64,000 nt of DNA, from contig JAJEKV010000012.1 in the NCBI GenBank assembly GCA_021234155.1, forward strand, positions 10,010,448 to 10,074,447, written 5' to 3'. Below the pieces are notes generated by a model that was given only the letters and a program-made list of their open reading frames with translations, had not been told where the DNA came from and ran no database searches. Origin of the DNA: Isoetes taiwanensis (Eukaryota; Streptophyta; Lycopodiopsida; Isoetales; Isoetaceae). Made by a program: the position numbers and the translations under genes. Position 1 is the first letter of the stretch. The number at the start of each line of letters is the position of its first letter. This document shows, one piece after another, positions 54,566-64,000 of the stretch.

Positions 54566-55016
54566 TACCCTTCTTCTTCACTGCCGAGGTCTCCCCAATC
54601 TTCTTATTCTTCTCCACATTTCTGGCTAACAAGGCTCTGCAAATGTATTTCGACGGGTTTTTCTCACAGCAGTTCACGCAGATCTTTTCGAAGTCACCCA
54701 CTAACAGATCATGCTAATAGCTTTCCGATTTTTGTATCCCAGCAGACATCTGCAGCCAATTAAAGCAACTTAGGACCCGATCCTTATCCGCTTTCCTGAT
54801 CGTATCATTTTTATCTGCTAACACACCCATAATTTCTAGAAGCCGGAGGTTGTAGCCCATATCCTTCATTGTTTGCATGTGATGGATTCTGTGGCAGAAG
54901 AGGCAGTGCACCCGGCCACAATTCAAGCATGAATATAATCCCTTCTCCAAACATAAACATCCTTCTTCACATATCCACCACGACCCTATGTTGCAGTCTT
55001 GTCTAACTCTATCCAA
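54566..55016 (-). pseudogene. Cys-rich coding relic, part 1
   Basis: The minus-strand frame from 55016 gives CNIGSWWICEEGCLCLEKGL, then YSCLNCGRVHCLFCHRIHHM, then a helical segment. One in-frame TAG is followed by GDFEKICVNCCEKNPSKYIC and a basic tail (ARNVEKNKKIGETSAVKKK). The spaced Cys/His pairs indicate a zinc-binding domain of unknown type. It sits upstream of LINE-B ORF1 on the same strand and could be part of that element, or a host-derived gene. Confidence 0.4.
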
Positions 55017-55839
55017 TATAGTTTTGTAAGTGTGCGGGAATATCGTAGTCGTACCTTGTCCTACTTTATGCTGACATGCGTCCCCTGAGCTTCTCGTTCC
55101 TTGAGATATTCATTATTCACTATCCTTTCCTTTGTACGGTTGGCAGACCTCAATTATTATATTCAGATGCCTAATACTTATCTATCTCTTTCTATTTATC
55201 TCTTTATTCCTCCACATCCTTATTGCACCTTCATGTCGCTTTGGTGCCTCCATGGAGTTTTCGTCAGCTTCGACCGTCATATTTAACTCCTAAATTGGCC
55301 ACATCATCTTTTACTCTATATAATATCTATTTGTATTATATCTTATCCGTTGATATATCTGTTGGTGTACATCATTGTGTATCCCTCTCCCCCTCCCCCC
55401 TCCATGTAACATCCTATGGGCCTAATTAACCTATATTAGCGACCTGTATACCTAACGGTTATAAATTCGAATCATGTTATCCTACTCTCCTCTCCCATAG
55501 TGAAAAAAGGAAAAGAAGAAAAGGAAACATATAAGAAAACGAGAAAAAAAGCAAAAAAAAAAAAAAAAAGGTCTTTGCAAGACGAGAGGTTGCCCTCCGG
55601 TGGCCCGAGAGTGTGTTTTCATGGGTTTTATTTCGTTCTTTTGTGTTTGGTCTTGTTTGTTTTGTGTGGAACTAAAATCCAGACATTACAACATATGGGG
55701 GGGTCAATATTCTTGGACCAAAGTAGCATGCAAGTCCTTTTTACGTGTGTCTCAAAAATATGGCCAAAACTTGGAGAGTTGCAAAGATAATAATTGTGAT
55801 GCCAATATATCTGATCTATATATGTTCTTATGTTTCGCG
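55017..55839. other. No gene seen
   Basis: AT-rich sequence with an A run at about 55552-55569. The frames at 55500-55950 are low-complexity at their start and show no domain. Confidence 0.5.
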
Positions 55840-55844
55840 CTTAT

Positions 55845-56110
55845 CCGACCGTCCGTTCGAGACCCGACGGCTCACGTGGGTTTGGGACGTATCCTACGGC
55901 CCAGATGGCCTGGGAGTTTACGTGTACCATGGTCCTACGGTCCAGATTGATCTGATCCTGACCGTCGGTCCGAGATCCGACGGCTCACGTGGCTTGGGGA
56001 CACATCCTACGGTCCACGTGGCTTTGGTAATTATATGTAATAGATCCTACGGCTCATATTGCTTTTATATGGTGAGATCTTGATCGTTGATCGAGTCTAA
56101 GATCCTAAGA
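55845..56110. repeat. Degenerate repeats of a GATCCTACGGTCCACGTGGC-type unit
   Basis: Units ATCCTACGG(C/T)(C/T)CA...TGGC and GACGGCTCACGTGG recur six or more times at roughly 35-60 bp spacing. CACGTG appears several times. The order is irregular. It may be the body of the tRNA-headed element next to it. Confidence 0.5.
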
Positions 56111-56164
56111 CTCATATTGAATGCTCGTTCCTTAAGGAAAGGCTTTTAAAATTTTTTATATTAT

Positions 56165-56227
56165 TGGGGGGATTCGAACCCTGGTCCTCAACCCCCCAAA
56201 CCCCCTACTCTAACCACTAGACCAAGC
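56165..56227 (-). ncRNA. tRNA-like sequence (tRNA pseudogene or SINE head)
   Basis: Minus strand: A box TGGTCTAGTGG and B box GGTTCGAATCC with tRNA spacing of 44 bp between their starts, and a GGTTAGAG D-arm as in tRNA-Glu/Asp. The T-arm pairs only in part, and the anticodon arm region (GGGGGTTTGGGGGGTTG) does not form a proper stem. It is therefore a pseudogene or the 5' head of a SINE whose body would run towards 55850. Confidence 0.55.
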
Positions 56228-56545
56228 ATTAATTCTATAAAAAATTTATGTTTCAATTATACTTAAGGGTAATATTCTAATTAAGATAAAATAGACTATA
56301 ATATTCTAGGATGTTTTGAAAGAAGGTTTTAAATGCTCATGGGTAAGCACCTCAATCAAAATAGAAAATTCTAAGAGAATCTAGGAGAATCTAAGAGAAT
56401 CTCAGTAGAATCGTTGGTTATCTAGAGCACTATAGGGCCTTACACCGTAAGAACATGCTAAAACTGGAACATTGCGCCGTAGGACGTATTAATTTTCTTG
56501 TATATATATGTGAGTGGTATTCACGACCAACAAATTTATGCCCTA

Positions 56546-57165
56546 AATAAAAGTCGGGTGGGCAGCCAACTAACTGAACCAAACACCACCCATTCGGGTG
56601 GGCAGCCAAACACCACCAGGTCGTGTGGGTAGCCAAACTGATCGATCCGACCACACGACACGACCAAGTCGGGTGGGGAGACAACAACGGCATGGGTAGC
56701 CGACAGAGCCATCAAGGTGAGTAGGCAGCCAACTAACCGAACCAAACACCACCAAGTCGGGTGGACAGCCAAACACCACCGAGCCGGGTGGGGAGCCAAC
56801 CACCACCGAGTCGGACAACGGCGAGCAACTAACCGAGCTGCAAACGCCACCAAGCCGGGTGGGCCGCCAACCAACGGAGCCAATCACATGATACCACCAA
56901 CTCCGGCATGGGAACCAAGTAACCAAACCAAACACCACCAAGCCGGGTGGACTGCCAACCAACGGAGCCAACCACAGGACACCACCAAGTACGGCATGGG
57001 GGGCAATTAACCAAACCCAACACCACCAAGTCAGGTGGGCAGCCGACCACCACCACGTTGGTGAATAGCACAACCACCACCGAGTCGGGTCGGGACGACA
57101 CCACCAAGTCGGGTGGGAAGGCAACTAGACGAGCCGTTGGGGAGCCAACTAACCTAGCCGTAGGA
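56546..57165. repeat. GC-rich degenerate minisatellite
   Basis: About 25 imperfect copies of a 20-30-bp unit close to CACCACCAAGTCGGGTGGGCAGCCAA, with interspersed AACTAACCGAACCAAA blocks. Long frames are open on both strands (minus 56570-57124, 56829-57230; plus 56717-57010, 56947-57264) because the unit lacks stops. Coding is not supported. Confidence 0.8.
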
Positions 57166-57426
57166 AAGAGCCAAACCAGAACAACTGTATCTTTGCATCG
57201 ATGGTGTGCCATTTGTACATATCTCTCCAATTCTCGTACTTTAACTTCTTTACGACTTTGTTAGAGAACAATAATTAATAATGAGTGTCAATGCAATCTT
57301 CTATGCAAGGCTTTTGTCCCATCTTCAAAAGGCAAGCTAGCATTGTTGTTTTATATAAAGGATGACGTTTTGATCTTGCAACTTGTCATTCCATGCAAAA
57401 GTAGGTGTCACAAAAGCAAGGCTACT

Positions 57427-57730
57427 TCTAATATTTCTTGTAGCATATAGATCATGGGTATAGCCAAGTACTAAGTTGGGGTGGCATTAATGGTCGAATT
57501 TCAAACTTCTCTAATATTTCTTGTAGCATATACTAAGTTGATGCTGCTGCAAAAATGGTCGAGTTTCAAACTCTAAGTTCAAACATGTGTCAAGTAAACC
57601 ACCACTAACTCCTCTAATATTTCTTGTACCATATAGATCATAGGTGTAGCCAAGCACTAAGTTGATGCTACTGAAAAAACGGTCGAGTTTCAAACTCTAA
57701 GTTCAAACATGTGTCAAGTGAACCACCACT
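57427..57730. repeat. Three-copy tandem repeat
   Basis: CTCTAATATTTCTTGTAGCATATA..AAGTTGATGCT..GGTCGAGTTTCAAACTC recurs at about 57427, 57511 and 57612. The last two copies share the longest match, about 100 bp, including TAAGTTCAAACATGTGTCAAG. Confidence 0.8.
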
Positions 57731-59830
57731 GCGAAGCTTCTTATTCAATCATAATGTGGAGTCAAGACAACTTTATGAAAATGCTTTCCTTTGGGTACTC
57801 AATAATATGGAGCCAAGTGACAAATCTGTTGTAAAAATTCATGCTTATCTTCTTTTTTGTATTCCATAAACCGCAAAACTTCAATTGTGGCACCCAATCT
57901 GTTCTGGTTGTGCTTCATCTTCAAGTTGCACTAATTACCATCAATTAGGTATGAAGGTGTCTAAAATCCAACTATATTAATAAAGTACTCAGGTGCATTG
58001 TAGATATGGAGTTGGGTCCCTTTTCAAGGGAGCTTTAATATGTTAATGCAGAAGATCATTTATTGTGCTTTTATGTGAATGGCATTTCAGTACAATCACG
58101 TTTAGAGATATATTTAGAGACTTAACACAATATACAATGTTCTATAAACTGAACCAAAAAATATTACATCTTCTATGCTTCCATGTCTGGATGTCCATAT
58201 ACAGAACATTCAAAATTCCCCTTTGATGCAACTCTATGTATCGGTAGTCCTATTATTGCTTTTGCAAGCCAAAATGGATGTATTTTACTATCTGTTTCGA
58301 GGCAACTTCTCATCTGCACTTTTTTCAGTCTTCTACATTCGCGCATTTCCTTTACAATTCCACAAAATACTCCACAGCTAACACTATGAACAGACTGCCA
58401 TTTGAAGGATGTGGAGCTGTGTCTGAATTTTGACTACTTGTAAGTTGGTATTCAAATACATAACTTCCTGTTGAATTGCTAAAGGCAATTAATGCACTGC
58501 TTCCAGCCATCTGTCCTGTGCTAGAATGATCCTATCCATCCTCCTGATGCTGAAGCAGTGCTTGTAAATCCTATTTCCAGTATGGTGCCAATTTTAGTAT
58601 AAGCCAATTCTGCTCCTTGTTTTGCCAGACTAGAGTAATTTGAAAATGTTTTGCTTGAGCTGCTAAATTTGAGACCCATCTAGCAGGCCCCCTGCATTTG
58701 AACTGATAACCCAACTACAATCACAAATGCTGGCACCAGACTACAAAATATATTCATTATTCTTCAACTTTGAGAGAAAATTTTAACCGCAAATGTTAGG
58801 CTCACAATCTTTGCACAAATCTTTTTGATAATACCTTTTTGCAGCAAATGCTTGGGATCCAAATGATAATTAGGCGCTAACGGATCAATCCACGGAACCC
58901 AAATGGCGCCCTCCCTCTACATCTTCTTCTGGCAAAAGCTAGAGGATTTGTATGGGCACCACTGGCTATGGCGATCCGACTGCGCTGGATGAGGAATGAA
59001 TCTGTGCTAATGTAGAAGCCGGAAAGGGGCACAAATTCGCAGAAAAGGGGATAGGTCTCCTGTAACAGAAGCGATGGCACTGAAGCTAAGCTTCGACTGC
59101 CGTGAATTAGAAGCAGAAGAAACAAGAAGAATTCAAACAAAAGGGAAGGCCGCATCTCAACAGCAAAGCTTCGTGGTCGAAATCGTGCCCCAAAGATCTT
59201 TTACCTGCAGAGATAGGAAATAACCCAAACCCCGAAAAATATTGAAGCACAGTAGTGGGAGAAAGAGCCGACTCCTTTTGTACATGCTGGACTTCTGGCT
59301 TAGATCCATCAATAAAGCAATTGTCATAGCCGGTTAGGCGGTTCGAACAACACCGACCTACAACAGGGCTGACTGCCAGTTTACTGGCAACAGCCAGTTT
59401 GAAGCAGTTTTTGGCATATCTACGTATATGCTGGCATATACTTGGAATATGCCAAAAACCCATATAAGCAAGGGTTTTCCCCCTAGGGGCAACCCAAAAA
59501 AGAAAAAAAAACCGAGAAGAGTGTAGGGAAAATGAGGAAAAGGAAAAAGAAAAAGGGTAAAAGCAGGATAGAGCAAATAGAAAAGGGAAACGTGAAATGG
59601 TATCAAATACTTTAAGAATAGAGTACTTTTGTGGTATTCATGCTTCCTTCTCTCATTACTACAGTGTATCATTTACAGGTTTTCAGCTTATGTCCAGCAA
59701 CGCTGGGCATCGTTCTTAGTGATAAAATATTTTGGAGTAAAAAACAGGTCTAGATAGGATCTAGCGGAGGTCAATAAAATGTTGAATGTCAATAAAAGAT
59801 TCAGACATAAAGTGTTTTGGTAGTGGTAGG
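57731..59830. other. No gene seen
   Basis: No domain-bearing frame on either strand. 59470-59600 is A-rich on the plus strand. It may include the 3' flank or LTR of the gypsy relic that follows, but no partner LTR could be identified. Confidence 0.5.
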
Positions 59831-59833
59831 AAC

Positions 59834-60870
59834 TTACGTTTTTCTAGGTTCTCCTGGACCAAATCTTATATTTTTTTTGGGCCTGCTCGAAGCAGAGCCC
59901 TTGAACGGAGGATTCAATGGTCGGATAGGGGAATTGAGCTCCAGGAGGATCCCCCGGAGGAGCATTGTCTCAAAGTTTTTAGCGCATTCTTCTAATATCT
60001 CATCTGGGTATAGCACATTCTTATTTAAAGGAATACCTTGTGTATCTTAAGACATTTGGGCAAATCCAATCGATAAGATTAATTTCCTCTCCTCTCAATT
60101 ACCCCAAAAGGACCTGCCCACCAGCTTGGAGCAAGTTTCTTACACCTACCAATTCTTAGTTTGGCTTGCTTCACTTTAATTTTTAGCTAAACATTATCTC
60201 GTATATGGAATACTCTTGCCGATCTATGCTTATCGGTAAGACTCTTCTTTAACTCCTAGTTGCTAGGAGGTAACCCCTAACTTCTTCCACTAACTTCTGC
60301 ATATTTGCAAGAAGTTTCTGAAAGACTTCTACTTTTGACATAGGGTTGTGCCAACTGTCTAGTGTGAGACATTGATAGCCATAATTTATCATAAATGGAG
60401 ACATCCTGGATGACTCTTGTTTGGCACTATCCTATGCAAAATCTACTAAATGAATATAATTGCCCCATCTAGATTGCTTATTCTAGACATAATTCCATAA
60501 CATGTATTTCAAAATTCTATTGATGGGTTCTATCCATTTGTCTGATGATCAAAGGATGTGCTCATTCAAAGTTTGGTCTCTATTGTGCTGAAGAAATCCT
60601 TCCAAAAAGCATTGATAAACTTCGGACCGCAATCTGACGCTATTTTTCTAGGCATATCATGTAGTCTAAACATTTCTTTTGTGAATAATAGGGCGGTATC
60701 TAAGGCCATATCCTTTGTTATACATGGCATGGCAGGAGAAATGCGCCATCTTGGATAGCTTACATCCATTGACACTAGCTTATCCTTATTCGTTTCTGGT
60801 AGATAAGCATTGGCACGGTAGTTAGGGCTTCCTTGAGCTTTTCAAACGAAGCACGAACATTTTCTAATCA
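59834..60870 (-). pseudogene. Ty3/gypsy integrase relic with RT remnant
   Basis: Minus strand: FEKLKEALTTVPMLI (about 60850), the usual junction of RT and RNase H, is followed after a deletion by integrase. The integrase core has ALLFTKEMFRLHDMPRKIAS, DCGPKFINAFWKDFFS, TSFDHQT and the C-terminal KLAP..GPF and YRLDLPKCLKIHKVF blocks. Many stops. RNase H and the integrase zinc finger are missing. It is a different lineage from the 9-31 kb family. Confidence 0.75.
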
Positions 60871-61376
60871 ATGCTAAACTCAATCCTTTACCTTTTCATG
60901 CTTTTTCCTTTGGGATGTTGTCAAGGAAATCCCGTACTAGTTTGCCACATGAGGATCTTGCTGCAAATGATTCTTTAAAAGACATCTTCTTATCCGATTT
61001 GCCTTGGTACTGTTGTGTAGATGCTGGCATGAGGCTTGCTAGCCTTGGACTATAAGTTTCTATCACTTTTCCTTTGTTGAAATATGATTGCTTCCGTGCT
61101 GTAGTAGTAGGTGCCTCTTCCAGACTTTGATGCTTTATCCTCGACTTCCCCTACATTTTTTGGGTTTATGGCACAGACCCGCCTCTTAATATTGCTATTG
61201 AGCCCTTCAATATAGCCGTCCATCACTTTCCTTTCAATAATCTTTAGTACAGTAAGACGGAGTCTTAGAAACTCTTATTTGTACTTTGCCTTGGTCCAAG
61301 TGATAAAATTGTTGAATATGCCTGTTTGTGAGATCTTGGCACATAATGGTTGTGAAAAGCTCTCTAGCTTTGCAAC
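60871..61376 (-). pseudogene. Ty3/gypsy gag relic
   Basis: Minus strand, broken frames, with FLRLRLT, ERKVMDGYIEGLNSNIKRRV and NPKNVGEVEDKA. This is the pattern of the Gag capsid C-terminus (YIEGL...IR..V....P.T..EA). It adjoins copia RT sequence at about 61376. Gypsy protease and most of RT are deleted between this and 60870. Confidence 0.55.
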
Positions 61377-63060
61377 GAGTGATCTCATTGTGCTTATTGT
61401 ATTTGAATTTGTATACCCATAAGAAATGGCCTTTCTACCTGGTAGTAAGGAGCAAAGTTCTCAAAATTCATTCTGCTACAATGATTCATATTCTTCAACC
61501 ATAACTTTTTTCCATAATTCACTTGCAAGTCTTGTGATGGCCTCTTGGCATGAGCTAGATTCATCATTTGAAACAGAACAATGCAATGCCACGTAAGCAG
61601 ACCTACGAGGTTTTTTTTTGTCCAATAATCTTGCATTTTAGGAGTGGGTTATGTGGTGCAGAGGACCTCCTAGATTTTGATGGTTGGGCAGGAGTATCAT
61701 CATCACCTCCAGATTTTGGCTCTAAGGGACTATCACGAGAATCGTCATCATCAAGTTTATCTTCATTAAAACCAGAGCTAGAACAGCCTACCGATTCTGC
61801 TAGGTACAAATAGCTTGTAACCTGTAATATGCTCGGCATAACACACAAACATGCGAGGAATGGATCTGCTAAAAAACTTACCTTTTTGCTCGTCTTTAGA
61901 GAGATGTGCATGGTTTGTGCATCCAAAATCCTTAAAATCTTCCACATTTGTCTTCTTGCCAGCCCATGCTTCTTCAAGAACATGTTTGGCTAATGCTTTG
62001 ATAGGGGCCCTGTTAATAAAATAAATATTAGTGTGTATGGCTTCTACACAAACTTGTGTTCTATGTCTTTTGACAACATCAAAGATCTTGCACATTCTAG
62101 CACAATGTGATTATTTCTCTCAACAATCCAATTTTGTTGGTGTTCATAAGCAATTGCAGGCTCATGGATAATCCCAAATCCTTGCAGAAATTCTGTGAAC
62201 ACTATCCCATTGAATTCTCCTCCTATGCAGTTCTAACTGCTTTAACAACTATTTGCTTGAAATTTTTTGAAATACATGAAGACATCTGATTTGTATGCAA
62301 GGAAAAGTACCCAAGTCTTTCTAATTAAATTATCAATTTTGAGAAGAAAGAACATGTAACCTCCCAAGGATGTAACTTGAGCTGGTCCTCAAAGGTCATG
62401 TGGACCAACTCCGATGCTGCCTTTTCTCGAGTTCCTTTGGTCTTATTATACGACTTCCTGCTCAATTTTCTCATTGCATATCCCTTACATATCCCTGGAG
62501 GTTCTGTGATCTTTGATAGACCATCCACAAAATGCTTGGCTTTTATAACTTGTAAAATTAATAGCCAGCCTCTCATGCCAAATTTATTTCATGTTTGTGG
62601 AGGTGGCATTAAGTACACAAGACTTTTGGCACCAATTCAATTTGTATAAGGCACCATATCATTCATCTTGAGCCAAAATGTTGTGACGTCTGTCCTTGAT
62701 GATACACTTCTTATCGCCAAATATGGCAATTAATCTAGCATCATCCATTTTGGAAATGGAAATGAGATTAACTTCAAGAGTTTTATTTTGCCAATTGAAA
62801 GCTCCAATGTCACTTTTCCTGTCTCTTTATGTTCCACATGCCTTTGCCTATTTTCACAGTTTGTTATCAAATCTTTGTTGCCAATTTTGTGGTCGCTGGC
62901 ATCAGAGTCCAAGTACCAACAACCTTAGAGAGTTCTGCAACTAGTCCAAAGGACTCCATGTCCTTAGAGCTGCACCGTGCGTACTCCCTGACCCATAGAA
63001 ATGTCACAAATACGTTCATTGCATGCCAAATTCCACATGCAAAAATTAAATAATTTTTTA
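61377..63060 (-). pseudogene. Ty1/copia pol relic
   Basis: Minus-strand order: protease DSDASDHKIGNKDL at 62910, where copia usually has DSGASDH. Next the pre-integrase segment (62576-62400) with VDGLSKITEPPGICKGYAM and SRKSY. Next integrase blocks (ERNNHIVLECARSL near 62110, NIYFINRAPIKAL, EAWAGKKTNVEDFKDFGC, RMFVCYAEHITGYKLF). Next the acidic linker at about 61800-61650. Last the RT start (61600-61380: SELWKK, EYESL in a shifted frame). RT ends abruptly at the gypsy junction. Many stops and shifts; no LTR seen. Confidence 0.8.
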
Positions 63061-63131
63061 TTGAGAAAATTGGCCATCATTAAAAGATTGAATTTGTTTT
63101 GTTCTTGTTGCTTTATCATAACGGCTCTAGC
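63061..63131. other. Junction between the copia relic and the last non-LTR element
   Basis: Short AT-rich stretch. Nothing identifiable except the start of the ATAGA run. Confidence 0.4.
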
Positions 63132-64000
63132 AATAGAATAGAATAGAATAGAATAGAATAGAATAGAATAGAATAGAATAGAATAGAATAGAATAGAATA
63201 GAATAGAATAGAATAGAATAGAGCTTTTATCGTCCACGGAGACCAATGGCCTATGGGATCCAAACAGGAGGCGCAGCAAGCATATTACTATCCGGGATAA
63301 AAAACCCCCTCCCCGCCCATAAAGGGTTGTTTGGGGGAAAAACCGTGACAGGAATAGGTTTGCTGTCAAACCGTACAAATACAAATACAAATATAGACAG
63401 AAATATGTACATGTATCAGGTAAGTGCCCGAGGGCCGAGCTGATCTCGGCGATCCATGACCTCTTGAATGTATGAGCCCAACCTCCGTACCGAGCTCGTG
63501 CTTAGCATCTCATGCAGGGGGCTCCAACCTGGCAGCGTTGACAAAGCCTCTCCTGACACAGCTCCCCAACCCATCTCCCTGTCTCAATCCAGGGATGGTA
63601 TGCACATGTGCAGATAGAGGCAATGGATCTGTGCTTTTTCATGGATAGATGAGTGCGCATGTAGCATTGCGGGCCCGCTCCAACACAGGATTGATGTGGC
63701 ATTATAGTGTGTCGTCTTGACCTGTTCAAGGGTGCTGGCATTCCATAGCTTACTGAGGAAGCATGCGTCAAGGTATTGTCTGAGGCTGTGGCGATTTGCC
63801 TCCGTTTGCACTTGGATGCACCGGTAGTCCTGTACATTCCATCTGGCCAGCCATTGAGCTCTCTTTTTCCCCCAGCAGGATTTTAGGCGTTGAGGCCCCA
63901 TTGCCACAGTGTAAGAGAGGTTAGGGAGATGAGTATCGTCCATGTTGACCACCTTCTAGAAGTAGACGATGTGTGTGTCTAGGGTCCCCCTTTGAAGAGG
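63132..64000 (-). mobile_element. Non-LTR element with (TCTAT)18 tail, cut by the window edge
   Basis: The minus-strand tail is 18 pentamers (63132-63221). The core GTTTGGATCCCATAGGCCATTGG..GTGGACGATAAAAG precedes it, and the 120 bp before that match the 54.4-kb copy. Upstream a frame at 63584-63952 (KKRAQWLARWNVQDYRCIQV) may be coding, but I cannot assign a domain. The 5' end lies outside the window. Confidence 0.6.

Noticed and set aside
56165-56227. Functional tRNA gene
   Set aside because: The boxes are good, but the T-arm pairs only partly and no proper anticodon stem forms.
58877-59463. Minus-strand frames of 92 and 118 codons
   Set aside because: No domain, no homologous segment in the window, and composition typical of random AT/GC-mixed sequence.

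Overview
The window looks like an intergenic stretch of a large, repeat-rich land-plant nuclear genome. I see no intact host gene. The support for a plant is: a PPR-DYW editing-factor fragment; Athila/Tat-like Ty3/gypsy elements with a tRNA-Asp-like primer site; an L1-type LINE with DUF4283-like/CCHC ORF1 and zf-RVT ORF2; and Ty1/copia relics. LINE ORF1 relics of the RRM (Transposase_22-like) type beside a plant-type L1, plus a DUF7869-like transposase relic, hint at a non-seed plant such as a fern or lycophyte. That last point is inference only.

Layout. 1-9263: gypsy integrase tail, a truncated foldback MITE, short tandem duplications, and three non-LTR 3' ends with pentamer or hexamer tails; one (7.3-8.6 kb) is an ORF1-only LINE. 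9264-31483: a Ty3/gypsy element on the minus strand (flank TAGTA), split by a second copy of the same family on the plus strand at 17707-28790 (5-bp target duplication GACGG). Both carry gag with three zinc knuckles, pol, an extra long sense ORF between integrase and the 3' LTR, and between pol and that ORF a small ORF on the opposite strand with its own TATA/CCAAT-like promoter. 31484-33340: decayed DNA-transposon transposase.

34640-52290: an old minus-strand LINE (LINE-B) broken twice. First break: a gag-only LTR retrotransposon (35390-43161; LTR ends TGTCG...CGACA; target duplication AACAC). Its 3' LTR contains a further 2.9-kb insert with a PPR-DYW pseudogene and a complete MITE. Second break: a nearly intact LINE (LINE-A, 43606-51867) with a 14-bp target duplication, ORF1, a 1258-aa ORF2, an upstream ORF and an unexplained downstream ORF3, ending in a poly(A) plus a 150-bp (TA)n run. 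These junctions give a relative order: LINE-B first, then the other elements.

52.3-64 kb: a Cys-rich minus-strand coding relic with 150-bp in-frame duplications, cut by another pentamer-tailed element; GC-rich tandem repeats; a tRNA-like sequence; a diverged satellite-like block readable on both strands; joined relics of Ty3/gypsy and Ty1/copia; and a last pentamer-tailed non-LTR element running off the right edge.

The most unusual items are the antisense gene with its conserved promoter inside the gypsy family, ORF3 of LINE-A, the gag-only LTR element with a tRNA-like sequence in its LTR, and the non-LTR 3' ends that share one core but differ in tail unit.
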